Origin: Flaccisagitta enflata
Taxonomy: Eukaryota > Chaetognatha > Sagittoidea > Aphragmophora
Direction: 5' to 3'
DNA length: 64,000 nucleotides
NCBI GenBank assembly: GCA_965153355.1
Contig: OZ231127.1
Location: forward strand, 24,118,001 to 24,182,000
In this document: positions 63,001 to 64,000 of the stretch, in pieces
Layout of the letters: every line of letters begins with the position of its first letter
How positions within the stretch are numbered: position 1 is the first letter of the stretch
The notes under the pieces: model-generated
The model's database searches: none
Seen by the model: the letters and a program-made list of their open reading frames with translations, nothing else
What the model was told of the DNA's origin: nothing
Program-made: the position numbers and the translations under genes

Positions 63001-63494
63001 TACTGAGACCGATAAAACTAGATTGACAGACAGAAAGAGTGACAAACAGACAGAGAAAGGCAATAACGACGGAGAAAGGGCATTGTGGAAGAGAGTAATG
63101 CAGAACTACAAACAGGTAGACATAAACACAGAGAGACAGAGCAGAGCAAATGAGTCAAACCGGCAAACACAGAAACAGGCAGACAAATAATCAGACAGAT
63201 AGAAGCAGACAGATTGGGTCAAATAGAAATGCGAGCATAACAAAAGCTGAATTTGCATTGAAAAGAGTTTGGATACATTCTGTATTCATGAGCGAGACGG
63301 TTTTCCATGTGTGAATAAAAGCGTCTATAAACTCTTTTCATGAATTGTTGACACCTAATGCCCATTGTCCTATAACAACATTGATATTTGGTTAGATATT
63401 GAAACCACCGAAACCAAAATCCAATGCGTTGGCCTTTTCATCATGACAGCCATCCAATCTAAACCATTTCACTGATCATTTTGGCGATCATTTT

Positions 63495-63668
63495 TGGTTG
63501 CGGACACGCAACTCTATAAGAGGCTTTAACCATCCGTTCGTCCGTCCGTCCGTCCGATGGTCCGGTGGTCCATCACGCTCGAGTTGGAAACGCAAAATAC
63601 GCGCATGTAAGATGCTGCAGTTGTTATTGTTGGAGGGGGCAGGGGATGAGGGTGGGGTGAGGCGGTAT
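63495..63668 (-). mobile_element. HINE-like element truncated by another insertion
   Basis: GGTTGCGGACACGCAACTCT, ATAAGAGGCTTTAACC and a TCCG core; broken before its 5' end by the ATAAGCAC-family element at 63670. Confidence 0.5.
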
Positions 63669-63669
63669 T

Positions 63670-64000
63670 GTACTTTACTTTTTTTAACAGCACCTCGTTT
63701 ATAAGCACGCCCAGCCTCAGATATTGAGAAAATTTAGCGCAGTGCTAAGCACGCTCCACGCTGAGATTTCTGATTCAAAATCTTTTTTGGAATTTCAGAA
63801 AAGCCAGTGGAACCTTCAGTATATTCAAGATTTTGATACTGATAGAAACAACTGTTTTTCTAATGATATTTAACAATAATAATGCTTAAAAACTATTGTT
63901 AATAGGAATTTATCACTGTAACATAATATATAAGTGCTCCAAAAAAGAATAATACATCATGATATTGAACAACACTAAAAAATCTAAAAACAGTTTATAT
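63670..64000. mobile_element. ATAAGCAC-family element, cut by window end
   Basis: CAGCACCTCGTTTATAAGCA, then CGCCCAGCCTCAGATATTG, repeats the start of the element at 19467-21483 and stays similar for about 300 bases. It truncates a HINE-like copy at its left. Confidence 0.55.

Overview
The window looks like a repeat-saturated eukaryotic, probably invertebrate metazoan, genomic segment. Evidence: GT-AG exons with matching phases, Ala/Ser/His/Glu-rich regulator-type protein segments, a Groucho-type Eh1 motif (FLIDDIL), DNA transposons with target-site duplications, and a very heavy load of microsatellites. There are no bacterial-style operons and most long open frames are translations of simple repeats. 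The animal assignment is an inference; no species is named.

Host genes are few and mostly on the minus strand. A first exon with low-complexity tracts (39137-38004) is joined by a strong donor/acceptor pair to an exon (37791-37635) ending in an Eh1-like motif. Four further minus-strand exons of similar Ala/Ser/Pro/Gly-rich composition lie at 25007-22603. Phases match from exon 37791-37635 to exon 25007-24711 and through the last three exons, but not between 25007-24711 and 23905-23584, so a single gene with a 12.6 kb repeat-filled intron is plausible but unproven. A separate Lys/Glu-rich exon is at 51006-50865. No DNA-binding domain is visible in the window.

The main result is a dispersed family of about thirty short elements, complete and partial, on both strands (for example 201-372, 9636-11240, 14898-15085, 24141-24392, 33824-33970, 43409-43543, 49462-49643, 61123-61519). 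Each starts AACAAG plus a small hairpin, then a 9-base subterminal motif, then GGGTGGGCAGGGGC, a tandem-repeat core (often GACC, GACA or longer units), then TATAGAG and a terminal hairpin ending CTAAAA. The architecture resembles Helentron-associated non-autonomous elements (HINE/DINE-1-like). Sequence changes in the subterminal motif are matched in the distant terminal hairpin in copy after copy, and the 5' hairpin is kept while its sequence changes.

Other families: (i) foldback elements with GGGCAGCGGCCCC ends and roughly 20-bp or AT-rich tandem cores (16.4-19.5, 32.8-33.8, 45.4-46.1, 49.7, 55.9-56.4 kb); (ii) elements with ATAAGCAC/ATAAGAAC ends (19.5-21.5, 32.9-33.3, 63.7 kb); (iii) a hAT-like element with an exact 8-bp duplication (19987-21308); (iv) A-tract/GACGC-ended MITEs (20254-20790, 32135-32549); (v) a 2.7 kb DNA transposon with a broken gene (29426-32128). 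At 19.5-21.5 kb they are nested four deep. A 162-bp satellite occupies 58185-59125. The rest is microsatellite and unrecognised AT-rich intergenic or intronic DNA.
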